Source: Synergistaceae bacterium (GTDB lineage: Bacteria; Synergistota; Synergistia; Synergistales; Synergistaceae). Taken from it: 13,539 nt of DNA. Made by a program: the position numbers and the translations under genes. This document shows, piece by piece, positions 1 to 6,811 of this stretch (the first letter of the stretch is position 1; each line of letters starts with the position of its first letter). The notes under the pieces were generated by a model, which saw only the letters and a list, made by a program, of their open reading frames with translations, was not told where the DNA came from and made no database searches. The stretch lies in NCBI GenBank assembly GCA_031274465.1, contig JAISQC010000061.1:1-13539 (forward strand), written 5' to 3'.

Positions 1-117
1 GGCAAAGAGCCAATCAGCGCGTCTCGGGTGCGCGCGTTGCTCGAGAAGAAGGATTTCGACGCAATAAGGCCCCTCGTGCCGGACGCTACTTATAACTATC
101 TTCTTGAAAATTTTTAA
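1..117 (+). CDS. C-terminal fragment of a citrate lyase ligase (CitC)-like nucleotidyltransferase
   Basis: An open frame enters from the left edge and stops at TAA 115-117, leaving 38 residues. The piece reads ISASRVRALLEKKDFDAIRP and then LVPDATYNYL. This strongly resembles the extreme C-terminus of [citrate (pro-3S)-lyase] ligase, the HIGH-type nucleotidyltransferase that acetylates the citrate lyase prosthetic group; the ISxSxVR segment is the conserved adenylyltransferase signature. The catalytic N-terminal part lies outside the window, so the identification rests on the tail alone. No citD, citE or citF follows, which is unlike a classical citrate fermentation operon. It could therefore be an orphan CitC-like adenylyltransferase. 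Confidence 0.65.
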   Translation, partial: GKEPISASRVRALLEKKDFDAIRPLVPDATYNYLLENF

Positions 118-246
118 AGGCATTTTGCAAAGACGAACGCTTGATGCCGTTGAATCGATTGGAACGGCGTAAAAATAGCCGCCGGGCGCGTCAATATTTC
201 ATAGTTGTAGTAGAATAATCGCAATCTGCTGCGAGGAGTGATGCGC
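118..246 (+). promoter_or_regulatory. Leader region upstream of the nucleotide-sugar operon
   Basis: This 129-bp gap is the only sizeable spacer before the seven-gene sugar operon, so the operon promoter probably lies here. A TAGAAT hexamer at 211-216 is a plausible -10 box, but the -35 position (about 188-193) matches poorly. A small inverted repeat, GCCGTT at 146-151 and AACGGC at 163-168, could fold as a hairpin. It is followed by A residues, not a T-run, so it is not a clear terminator for the upstream gene. A strong Shine-Dalgarno GAGGAG lies at 233-238. Confidence 0.3.
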
Positions 247-1014
247 ATGAAAGCGGTTATCCTTGCCGGAGGGTTGGGGACCAGGAGATCCGAGGAGACG
301 CACCTTCGGCCGAAGCCGATGATCGAGATCGGCGGGCGTCCCATATTGTGGCATGTCATGAAGATTTATTCCCACTATGGGGTGAACGACTTCATCATCT
401 GCGTCGGCTACAAGGGCTACATGATAAAGGAGTACTTCGCCAACTACTACATGCACATGTCGGACGTGACGTTCGACATGCGCCACGGGCAGCGCACGAT
501 ACACAGCAACGCGGCAGAGCCTTGGAGAGTCACTGTGGTGGATACTGGGGAGTCTACGATGACGGGCGGGCGCGTCAAACGCGTCAAAAAATACATAGGC
601 GACGAGGCCTTTTGCCTCACTTACGGAGACGGGCTGTCGAACATCCAGATAGACAGGCTCGTCGAGTTCCACAAATCCCACGGCAGGCTCGCGACGGTTA
701 CGGCAGTCCAGCCGCCAGGCCGCTACGGGCGTTTGGGCCTGGACGGAGACTCGGTCGTCGATTTCTTCGAAAAGCCCTCGGGGGACGGCGACTGGATCAG
801 CGGGGGGTTTTTCGTGCTCGAGCCTGCGGCCGTCGATTACATAGACGGCGACGACACGGTGTGGGAGAGGTCGCCGCTAGAGCGCATATCGGCGGAGGGG
901 AACCTGAAGGCGTACAGGCACAACGATTTCTGGCATGCCATGGATAGCATGAGGGACAAGGCCGTCCTGGAAAATTATTGGGAGAGCGGAAACGCCCCCT
1001 GGAAAATATGGTAG
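247..1014 (+). CDS. rfbF: Glucose-1-phosphate cytidylyltransferase
   Basis: Makes CDP-glucose from CTP and glucose 1-phosphate in the cytosol, the entry step to CDP-deoxysugars. The 255-residue product matches the family's usual length of about 257. It starts with the nucleotidyltransferase signature (MKAVILAGGLGTR at 1-13, then SEET and RPKPMIEIGG, with Lys23 as the expected catalytic lysine) and carries family blocks ILWHVMKIYS, KEYFANYY and LTYGDGLSN (Asp128 as likely metal ligand). ATG 247 is chosen because GAGGAG at 233-238 sits 8 nt upstream; GTG 238 overlaps that SD and ATG 241 is too close. The next gene starts about 16 bp downstream. The gene also pairs with rfbG in the same operon, so the identification is firm. 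Confidence 0.95.
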   Translation: MKAVILAGGLGTRRSEETHLRPKPMIEIGGRPILWHVMKIYSHYGVNDFIICVGYKGYMIKEYFANYYMHMSDVTFDMRHGQRTIHSNAAEPWRVTVVDTGESTMTGGRVKRVKKYIGDEAFCLTYGDGLSNIQIDRLVEFHKSHGRLATVTAVQPPGRYGRLGLDGDSVVDFFEKPSGDGDWISGGFFVLEPAAVDYIDGDDTVWERSPLERISAEGNLKAYRHNDFWHAMDSMRDKAVLENYWESGNAPWKIW

Positions 1015-1030
1015 ATTGGGGCGTGCGCAA

Positions 1031-2071
1031 TTGAAAGTCATCATCACCGGCAACATGGGCTACGTTGGACCGGTCTTGGCGCGGGAGATAAAGCGCGCCG
1101 ATGCTTCGAACTACGTCGTCGGCTTGGACAGCGCGTATTTCGCCGGATGCCTGCTCGACAAAAAAACGCTTCCGGAGCGGGACATCGACTGCCAGCTCTA
1201 TAAGGACGCCCGCGATGTAACAATGGACGACTTTCGCGGCGCCGATGCCGTGATCTGCCTTGCCGCCCTATCCAACGATCCGATGGGAGACCGTTACGGG
1301 AAGCAGACGGCCGAGATAAACCACGGCGCTGTCCTTAAGGCGGCGCGCCTCGCGCGCGAGGCCGGGGCGAGGCGTTTCGTATTCGCGTCGAGCTGCAGCG
1401 TCTACGGTTTTTCCGAGAGCGGGGAGTGCGACGAGTCGTCCCCCGTCAACCCTCTTACCGAATACGCAAGGTCCAAGGTGGCTGCGGAGCGTGGCCTCGA
1501 AGAAATTGCGGACGGGTCGTTTTCCGTCACATGCTTCCGTTTTGCCACTGCCTGCGGGGCCAGCCCGAGGCTCAGGCTCGACCTCGTGCTCAACGACTTC
1601 GTGGCGAGCGCCGTGACGAGGGGCAAGATCGAGATTTTAAGCGACGGAACCCCATGGCGGCCTCTGATCGACGTGAAAGACATGTCCCGCGCCATGATTT
1701 GGGCGATACGCCGCGATGTTTTGCCGCCGTACCTGCTCCTGAACGCCGGAGCCAACGACTGGAATTTCCAGGTCCTGGACCTCGCCGAAAAGGTGCGTTC
1801 CGTCATCCCAGGAACGGAAGTTCACATCAGCCCCGACGGGCAGCCCGACAAAAGGTCCTACAGGGTGAAGTTCGACCGATACGCGGCGATGGCCGGACTA
1901 TGCGCGAAGATGGGCGATATTTGCGACACCATAAGGGATATCAGGGATATCCTGACGGCCGCTTCGTTCGATGACGCGGATTTTCGAAATTCCGAATACA
2001 TGCGCCTCAACATGCTTAAGTATTGGGAATCGCGAAAGGTTCTGGATTCCGGCCTGCGATGGGCGAGATGA
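1031..2071 (+). CDS. NAD-dependent epimerase/dehydratase (extended SDR), nucleotide-sugar modifying
   Basis: Extended short-chain dehydrogenase/reductase of 346 residues. It has a Rossmann GNMGYVG motif at 7-13, SSCSVYG near 120-126, and the catalytic pair Tyr145 and Lys149 in YARSK. The segment with PWRPLIDVKDM and the C-terminal FRNSEYMRLNMLKYW are typical of WcaG-type sugar epimerases found in O-antigen loci. It presumably oxidises, reduces or epimerises a CDP- (or other NDP-) hexose; the exact carbon cannot be read from sequence. TTG 1031 is favoured because it opens the Rossmann strand directly (KVIITG) with a GGGG stretch about 9 nt upstream; TTG 1016 in the same frame would add five residues. 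It overlaps the next gene by an ATGA. Confidence 0.85.
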   Translation: MKVIITGNMGYVGPVLAREIKRADASNYVVGLDSAYFAGCLLDKKTLPERDIDCQLYKDARDVTMDDFRGADAVICLAALSNDPMGDRYGKQTAEINHGAVLKAARLAREAGARRFVFASSCSVYGFSESGECDESSPVNPLTEYARSKVAAERGLEEIADGSFSVTCFRFATACGASPRLRLDLVLNDFVASAVTRGKIEILSDGTPWRPLIDVKDMSRAMIWAIRRDVLPPYLLLNAGANDWNFQVLDLAEKVRSVIPGTEVHISPDGQPDKRSYRVKFDRYAAMAGLCAKMGDICDTIRDIRDILTAASFDDADFRNSEYMRLNMLKYWESRKVLDSGLRWAR

Positions 2072-2931
2072 GCGAAAATACCGTCCTCGTCACAGGGGCT
2101 GGTGGGTTCATAGGGCGATACCTGACCCGTGAGCTTAAAGAGAAATATTCCTGCTGCGTCCATGAATTTCAGGGAGACTTGTTCGGCACTGATCTAGACT
2201 CGTATATGCGGCGCGTATCCCCGACTCATTTGGTGAACTTGGCGTGGGTGACGGGGGATGGGTATCTGGATTCCAGAGAAAACCTGATATTCGCTCAAAA
2301 AGGCATAGAGCTGTACGACGCTTTTTACAGATCGGGCGGCAAGCGGGCGGTTTTCATCGGGACCGAGCAGGAATATGAGCGATCCGGCTCGCCCTTAAGC
2401 GAGGACTGCGCCCTTAACCCCTCCTCGCTTTACGCCGAATGCAAGGCGGGGCTTGGGCGAATGCTCCTGAAAGACAGCTCTGTAAATGGGCTGGGTTTTG
2501 TATGGTGCAGGTTGTTTTTCGTATACGGCTGGGGCGAAAAGCCAAAACGCCTCATGCCGTCGCTGATAAGCGGTTTGTTGTCGGGGGAAGCGGTCAGATG
2601 CTCTTATGAAGGGCTGGTCAGGGATTACGTTTACGTAAAAGACGCGTCCGGCGCGATCTGCCATTGCCTTTTCTCCGGCTACAGCGGCGCGGTCAACATA
2701 TCCGGCGGCAGGGACACGACTATAGGCGAGGTAGCCGATATAATAAAGGGCGAGACGGACCCTTCCGGCATCGTTAGATTTCAGCCAAAGTCCGAATGCA
2801 AACAGCCGCTTTACATACGGGGCGACATCGCGCGGTTGGCTTCGCTAGGATGGCGCCACCGATACACGCTGGAATCGGGTCTGCGCGAGGAGATAGAATC
2901 GATGAAGGCTGAGATCTTTCGCGATGCGTGA
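2068..2931 (+). CDS. NAD(P)-dependent sugar epimerase/ketoreductase (extended SDR)
   Basis: A 287-residue SDR with GAGGFIG at 10-16 and the active-site pair Tyr122 and Lys126 in YAECK. The usual Ser of the triad region is replaced by Thr (FIGTEQEY, Thr99). The block with RDYVYVKDASGA is typical of CDP-abequose/paratose-synthase-like and NDP-4-ketohexose reductases, so a keto-reduction after rfbG is the likely role; substrate unproven. ATG 2068 overlaps the previous stop as ATGA, implying translational coupling. ATG 2059 and a GTG/ATG further upstream are possible but would only add unconserved residues. The gene resembles the last gene of this operon in length and local motifs, suggesting an old duplication. 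It overlaps rfbG by 8 bp. Confidence 0.82.
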   Translation: MSENTVLVTGAGGFIGRYLTRELKEKYSCCVHEFQGDLFGTDLDSYMRRVSPTHLVNLAWVTGDGYLDSRENLIFAQKGIELYDAFYRSGGKRAVFIGTEQEYERSGSPLSEDCALNPSSLYAECKAGLGRMLLKDSSVNGLGFVWCRLFFVYGWGEKPKRLMPSLISGLLSGEAVRCSYEGLVRDYVYVKDASGAICHCLFSGYSGAVNISGGRDTTIGEVADIIKGETDPSGIVRFQPKSECKQPLYIRGDIARLASLGWRHRYTLESGLREEIESMKAEIFRDA

Positions 2932-3964
2932 TTTTTGGGAAGGCAAACGAGTGCTTGTGACTGGCCACACGGGCTTCAAAGGCTTATGGCTTGCAAAGTG
3001 GCTCGACATGGTCGGCGCGTCCGTGGCGGGGTATTCGCTGCCCCCCGATCAGTACAGCCTGTACTGGAAACTCGCCTTCTCGGGCAGATTTCAAAATAAT
3101 TTCGGCGACGTGCGCGATGCCGACAGCTTGAGAAAAACCGTCTGTTCTTTCAAACCGGAGATAGTCTTCCACCTCGCGGCGCACGCCATCGTGCGGGAAG
3201 CGTGGCTTGATCCGGCAGGGGCTTTTTCGTCGAACGTGATGGGGACCGTGAACTTGCTCGAAGTTTTGAGGGGCTTGACGAGTCTGAAAGCCGTGGTTGT
3301 CGTCACCAGCGACAAGGTTTATGAAAACGTCGAGACAAATCGCCCTTACACCGAGGCCGACCGGCTGGGCGGAGACGAGCCATACGCGGCGAGCAAGGCG
3401 GCGGCCGAGCTTGCGGTGAGCGCGTATAGGAACGCGTATTTCAAATCCGGACCTGGAGTCGCCACCGCCAGGGCGAGCAATGTCTACGGCGGGGGGGACA
3501 TGCACTTCGACCGTTTGATCCCGCACCTGATTCGCGCCAAGATCTCAGGCGAGCCAGCAGAGCTCCGCAATCCGGATTCAGTGAGGCCGTGGCAGTATAT
3601 ATTGGACCCGCTGAACGGCTATATCTCATTGGCGAGGCATCTTTACGGCAACCCGGTGAAATTTTCTGGCTGCTGGAATTTCGGCCCTCCCGAAGGCGAG
3701 CTATGCACGGTCGGGGAGATATTCAGCCTTTTATTGGGCGGAAAATCGACCGCGCGCCGGACCGAGGAAAATTTCTACGAGGCCGGGCTGCTGCTGCTGG
3801 ACTCGAAAAAGAGCATGTCGGGCCTCGGCTGGAGGCCGGTCGTGAATCTGGAGACGGGCTTGTCGGAGTGCGTGAGTTTTTACAGGGGGCTGTTTGGCGG
3901 AGAGGACGCGACAGCTTTGATGGAGTCGGAGATATCGCGATACATGAAAAAACTGGGGGCGTGA
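2924..3964 (+). CDS. rfbG: CDP-glucose 4,6-dehydratase
   Basis: Converts CDP-D-glucose to CDP-4-keto-6-deoxy-D-glucose with bound NAD, the branch-point intermediate for CDP-linked deoxysugars. The 346-residue protein opens with the family hallmark FWEGKRVLVTGHTGFKGLWL (Rossmann motif at 14-20). It then has VFHLAAHAIVR, NVMGTVNLLE, the catalytic TSDK at 128-131, and Tyr154/Lys158 in YAASK. The RPWQYILDPLNGY segment is also characteristic of RfbG. The length is slightly below the usual 355-360. ATG 2924 overlaps the end of the upstream SDR by 8 bp. In classical 3,6-dideoxyhexose loci rfbG is followed by rfbH; here a transketolase pair follows directly, which points to a different sugar. Confidence 0.93.
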   Translation: MRDFWEGKRVLVTGHTGFKGLWLAKWLDMVGASVAGYSLPPDQYSLYWKLAFSGRFQNNFGDVRDADSLRKTVCSFKPEIVFHLAAHAIVREAWLDPAGAFSSNVMGTVNLLEVLRGLTSLKAVVVVTSDKVYENVETNRPYTEADRLGGDEPYAASKAAAELAVSAYRNAYFKSGPGVATARASNVYGGGDMHFDRLIPHLIRAKISGEPAELRNPDSVRPWQYILDPLNGYISLARHLYGNPVKFSGCWNFGPPEGELCTVGEIFSLLLGGKSTARRTEENFYEAGLLLLDSKKSMSGLGWRPVVNLETGLSECVSFYRGLFGGEDATALMESEISRYMKKLGA

Positions 3965-3966
3965 CG

Positions 3967-4794
3967 ATGCAGATTGGTGAATCGGAGGTTCGCGCGTGCG
4001 CCGAGCTGGCTGGCAATATAAGGCGCGACGTCCTTCGCATGACTTATGAAAAAAAAGCGGGGTTCATAGGCACGTCTTTTTCGTGCGCGGAGATACTTGC
4101 CGTGCTGTTCCGTTCGTTTCTCGAGCTTGACGCGCGCGACCCGGACAGCGAGAAAAACGACGTTTTCATACTGAGCAAGGGGCATGGCGCAAGCGCTCTG
4201 TACGCGGCGCTCGCGAATATCGGCGCGTTCGGCAGGGAAAGGCTGTTTGAAGAGTTCAACGAGGCCGGATACAACATGGGGGTCCACCCCAAACGCGGCG
4301 CCCTCCCAGGGGTGCCAGCTTCCACCGGGTCTCTTGGGCAGGGGCTGGGCTTGGCCTGCGGGGTGGCGCTCGCCGACAAAATTGCCAAGCGGGGCAGAAG
4401 GGTTTTCGTTCTGCTTGGGGACGGCGAGTGCAACGAGGGTTCGGTATGGGAGAGCTTCATGTTGGCGAACCGCTATGGGCTTGGCAAACTGACTGCCATC
4501 ATCGATCGCAACAGGCTTCAGTCTTACGGGCACGACTGCGAGGTCCTGGACATGGGCGACATGGGGTCGAAGATAAAGAGCTTCGGGTGGAACGTGATAG
4601 CCGTCGACGGACACGATTGCGGGCGACTGATCGACGCATATTCATCGGCCATCGGGCATGGGGGAGGCCCGACCGCCATAGTCGCGAACACGATAAAGGG
4701 CAAAGGCGTGTCGGCCTTCGAGGACAAGGTGCTCTGGCACTATAAGTGGCCGGAGGACGAACACATGGCAATCGCCACGAGCGAGCTGGGTTAA
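3967..4794 (+). CDS. Transketolase-like enzyme, N-terminal (ThDP-binding) subunit
   Basis: A 275-residue protein equal to the N-terminal half of transketolase. It binds the thiamine diphosphate diphosphate-Mg end through GDGE at 151-154 followed about 30 residues later by Asn182 (DRNRLQSYG). Other family blocks are LSKGHGASALY (His73), VHPKR (His107), STGSLGQGLGLACG, FGWNVIAVDGHD and TIKGKGVS ending near His258. At the first family motif, normally GHxG or SHIG, it reads AGFIG: Phe33 replaces the usual substrate-contacting histidine. ATG 3967 is preferred, with GGGGG at 3955-3959 at 7 nt. The frame is open far upstream, but that part overlaps rfbG and looks non-coding. It lies 2 bp after rfbG and 3 bp before its partner subunit, so the two should form a heteromeric enzyme acting on a sugar of this pathway. 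Confidence 0.9.
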   Translation: MQIGESEVRACAELAGNIRRDVLRMTYEKKAGFIGTSFSCAEILAVLFRSFLELDARDPDSEKNDVFILSKGHGASALYAALANIGAFGRERLFEEFNEAGYNMGVHPKRGALPGVPASTGSLGQGLGLACGVALADKIAKRGRRVFVLLGDGECNEGSVWESFMLANRYGLGKLTAIIDRNRLQSYGHDCEVLDMGDMGSKIKSFGWNVIAVDGHDCGRLIDAYSSAIGHGGGPTAIVANTIKGKGVSAFEDKVLWHYKWPEDEHMAIATSELG

Positions 4795-4797
4795 GCC

Positions 4798-5715
4798 ATG
4801 CGAAACGCTTTTGCGAACACGCTGATCGAAATGGCGGAACGCGACCCCCGAGTCGCCCTGCTGATGGCGGAGGTGGGCTTTTCGGTCGTCGAGCCGTTCG
4901 AAAAAAAATTCCCTGACAGGTTTTACAACACCGGCATCGCCGAGCAGAGCCTTATCTTGACCGCAGCGGGAATGGCAATCGCGGGAATGCGCCCGGTTGC
5001 CTATTCCATGTCCTGCTTCCTGCCGTCCCGGGCGTTCGAGCAGATCAAGGTGAGCGTGTGCTATCAGGACGCTCCAGTCACGATCGTCGGCATAGGCGCG
5101 GGCATGTCTTACGGGGAGATGGGGCCGACCCATCACGCGACCGAGGAGAGCGCGCTGATGCGCGCCCTTCCCAACATGACCGTCATTTTCCCCTCTGATG
5201 CCGGAGAGCTTGCCGAAGCGCTGCGATGGGCCATAAATTCGGATCATCCGGCATACGTGAGCTTTAGGAAGGCGCCGTCGCCGAAACTGCCCGAGCACGG
5301 TTTCGACGCCATGCGCGCCGTGCCTTACCGGTCCGGGAAAGACGGGGCGATATTGGCGGTAGGCATGTCCGTCGCCGAAGCGCTGGCGGCGGCGGACGCG
5401 CTCGCGGCAAAGGGCTTCGGGTTGTCAGTCTGGGGCCTTCACACGGTGAAGCCCCTCGACGAAGAGGCAGTGCTCGCGGCGTGCGAGACCGAGAATATAT
5501 TCGTCCTCGACGAGCATCAGGGCTGGGCAGGCACCGCCGGCGACATAGCGTCTTTGATACTCGAGTCCGGGAAGAGGGTGAGGCGGTTCCGCGACATTTC
5601 GATACGCGGCGGGTTCGCGGGCAAAGTGGCCCGCTACCCCGAACTCATCGAACAGTTCGGGCTCGACGCGACGAGCGTGGCGGAGAACATCGCGTCCGCT
5701 TTTGAGGGGAAGTAA
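4798..5715 (+). CDS. Transketolase-like enzyme, C-terminal (Pyr plus C) subunit
   Basis: A 305-residue protein matching the pyrimidine-binding and C-terminal domains of transketolase. NTGIAEQSLILTAAGMA holds Glu49, the glutamate that activates ThDP at N1'. YGEMGPTHHATEE holds His112, matching the transketolase loop histidine of GPTHQ. The C-terminal part (VLDEHQGWAGTAGDIAS) is the usual transketolase C domain. With the preceding subunit the total is 580 residues, somewhat shorter than fused housekeeping transketolases. ATG 4798 lies 3 bp after the upstream stop. The pair probably transfers a ketol (two-carbon) unit to or from a sugar; whether the acceptor is a CDP-4-keto-sugar or a free sugar phosphate cannot be told from the sequence. 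Confidence 0.9.
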   Translation: MRNAFANTLIEMAERDPRVALLMAEVGFSVVEPFEKKFPDRFYNTGIAEQSLILTAAGMAIAGMRPVAYSMSCFLPSRAFEQIKVSVCYQDAPVTIVGIGAGMSYGEMGPTHHATEESALMRALPNMTVIFPSDAGELAEALRWAINSDHPAYVSFRKAPSPKLPEHGFDAMRAVPYRSGKDGAILAVGMSVAEALAAADALAAKGFGLSVWGLHTVKPLDEEAVLAACETENIFVLDEHQGWAGTAGDIASLILESGKRVRRFRDISIRGGFAGKVARYPELIEQFGLDATSVAENIASAFEGK

Positions 5716-6630
5716 GTGCAAAAAAGACTGCTCATCACGGGGGCTGGCGGGGTATTGGGGCGCTCCTTGCTGCCGATGCTTGGGGAGAGGGGCGAATATT
5801 CGCTTTTCGTGGCGACTACGGACGTAAAAAAATACGCCGGCGTGGAATACGTTGCGCCTGTATCGGCGAACCTCCTGAGCGCTGTCGAACGAGAGAGCCT
5901 GTTCGCTGAAACTCGCCCGGAGATACTCGTCCATTTGGCCTGGGACCAGCGGGACGCTTCGTTTAAAGGCGGGAGCTCCAATTTGGAGTGGCTCGCGGCT
6001 GGCCTTGACATATTGCGCCTGTTCGGGGCGAACGGCGGCAGGCGGGCGATTTTCGCCGGTTCCAGTTCGGAGTACGAGGCTTATTCCGGCGGATTCGCGG
6101 AGGACGGCGCCAAACGCCCCATGTCGCAGTACGGAGCGTGCAAGCTCGCCCTGACCGACGCGGCCTTGCCTTATGCCGCGAAGTTCGGCATCGGGCTTGC
6201 CGTGGCCAGATATTTCACCATATACGGAGAAAACGACTCGCACGAATTTGGGGCTATACCCATGGCGATCCGCTCTTTTTCGGAAGGCGAGCCTGTAAGG
6301 TGCAACGCACCTTACGCGATAAGGGACTATGTATACGCGGGCGACGCCGCAGCAGCGACGGTCGCCATACTCGAAAGCGGGTTCTCCGGGATAATAAACG
6401 TCGCCTCTGGCCGCCCCCGCACGATGAAAGAGGTTTTCAAGACCATCGCCGAGGAGATGGGCTGCGAGCGGTTATTGAGCTTCAATGAGAATTTGGGGCG
6501 GAACGACGTCTTCGTCGCGCAGACGTCGAGGCTGAATGACGAGATAGGCTTTGCGTGCGCCACGGATTTCCGCGACGGCATCCGCAGGTGCGTGGAGCGC
6601 CGAAGGCGACCGGCCGAAACGCGGGTTTGA
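5716..6630 (+). CDS. NAD-dependent epimerase/ketoreductase (extended SDR), last gene of the sugar operon
   Basis: A 304-residue SDR with GAGGVLG at 9-15, AGSSSEY around 114-120, and Tyr139/Lys143 in YGACK. Its HLAW, GGRRAIFAGSSSEY and RDYVYAGDAAAA blocks parallel HLVNLAW, GGKRAVFIGTEQEY and RDYVYVKDASGA of the SDR at 2068-2931, so the two look like paralogues acting on related keto groups. GTG 5716 directly follows the previous TAA, with GAGGGGA at 5704-5710 as Shine-Dalgarno. Likely role: reduction or epimerisation of the modified CDP-sugar; the exact reaction is unknown. No clear terminator follows. Confidence 0.82.
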   Translation: MQKRLLITGAGGVLGRSLLPMLGERGEYSLFVATTDVKKYAGVEYVAPVSANLLSAVERESLFAETRPEILVHLAWDQRDASFKGGSSNLEWLAAGLDILRLFGANGGRRAIFAGSSSEYEAYSGGFAEDGAKRPMSQYGACKLALTDAALPYAAKFGIGLAVARYFTIYGENDSHEFGAIPMAIRSFSEGEPVRCNAPYAIRDYVYAGDAAAATVAILESGFSGIINVASGRPRTMKEVFKTIAEEMGCERLLSFNENLGRNDVFVAQTSRLNDEIGFACATDFRDGIRRCVERRRRPAETRV

Positions 6631-6747
6631 GCTGTCTCCGGTTCGTCTGTCCGTTCGCATGGCCCGCGATATATTTCTCGAAAGGGATATTTGCGTAAGG
6701 GCATGGGTGAAAAGTCGGCAGTTTAATTGATTGGAACTACCGATAAT

Positions 6748-6805
6748 TCCAGGTTGGTTCGTCGATACAATATTGCCACAGCCATCGAATACCAACCTGG
6801 AGGTG
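6748..6805 (+). promoter_or_regulatory. Inverted repeat partly covering the Shine-Dalgarno of the next gene
   Basis: TCCAGGTTGGT at 6748-6758 is perfectly complementary to ACCAACCTGGA at 6791-6801, giving an 11-bp stem with a 32-nt loop. Inside the loop TCGAT (6762-6766) and ATCGA (6784-6788) can extend the structure. The right arm includes the first bases of the Shine-Dalgarno GGAGGTG (6799-6805) of the gene starting at GTG 6812, so in RNA the hairpin would hide part of the ribosome binding site. As DNA it could instead be an operator for a dimeric regulator, for instance the downstream product itself. Confidence 0.55.
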
Positions 6806-6811
6806 GATCAT

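Noticed and set aside
146..168. GCCGTT/AACGGC hairpin as a terminator of the upstream gene
   Set aside because: The stem is only 6 bp and is followed by A residues rather than a T-run on the coding strand.
3589..3966. The transketolase N-subunit frame stays open for 126 codons upstream of ATG 3967
   Set aside because: This part overlaps the conserved C-terminal region of RfbG, its translation shows no transketolase features, and the SD GGGGG fits ATG 3967.
6621..6668. CGCGGG/CCCGCG pair as terminator of the sugar operon
   Set aside because: The loop is about 36 nt and there is no T-run; the match is expected by chance in GC-rich DNA.
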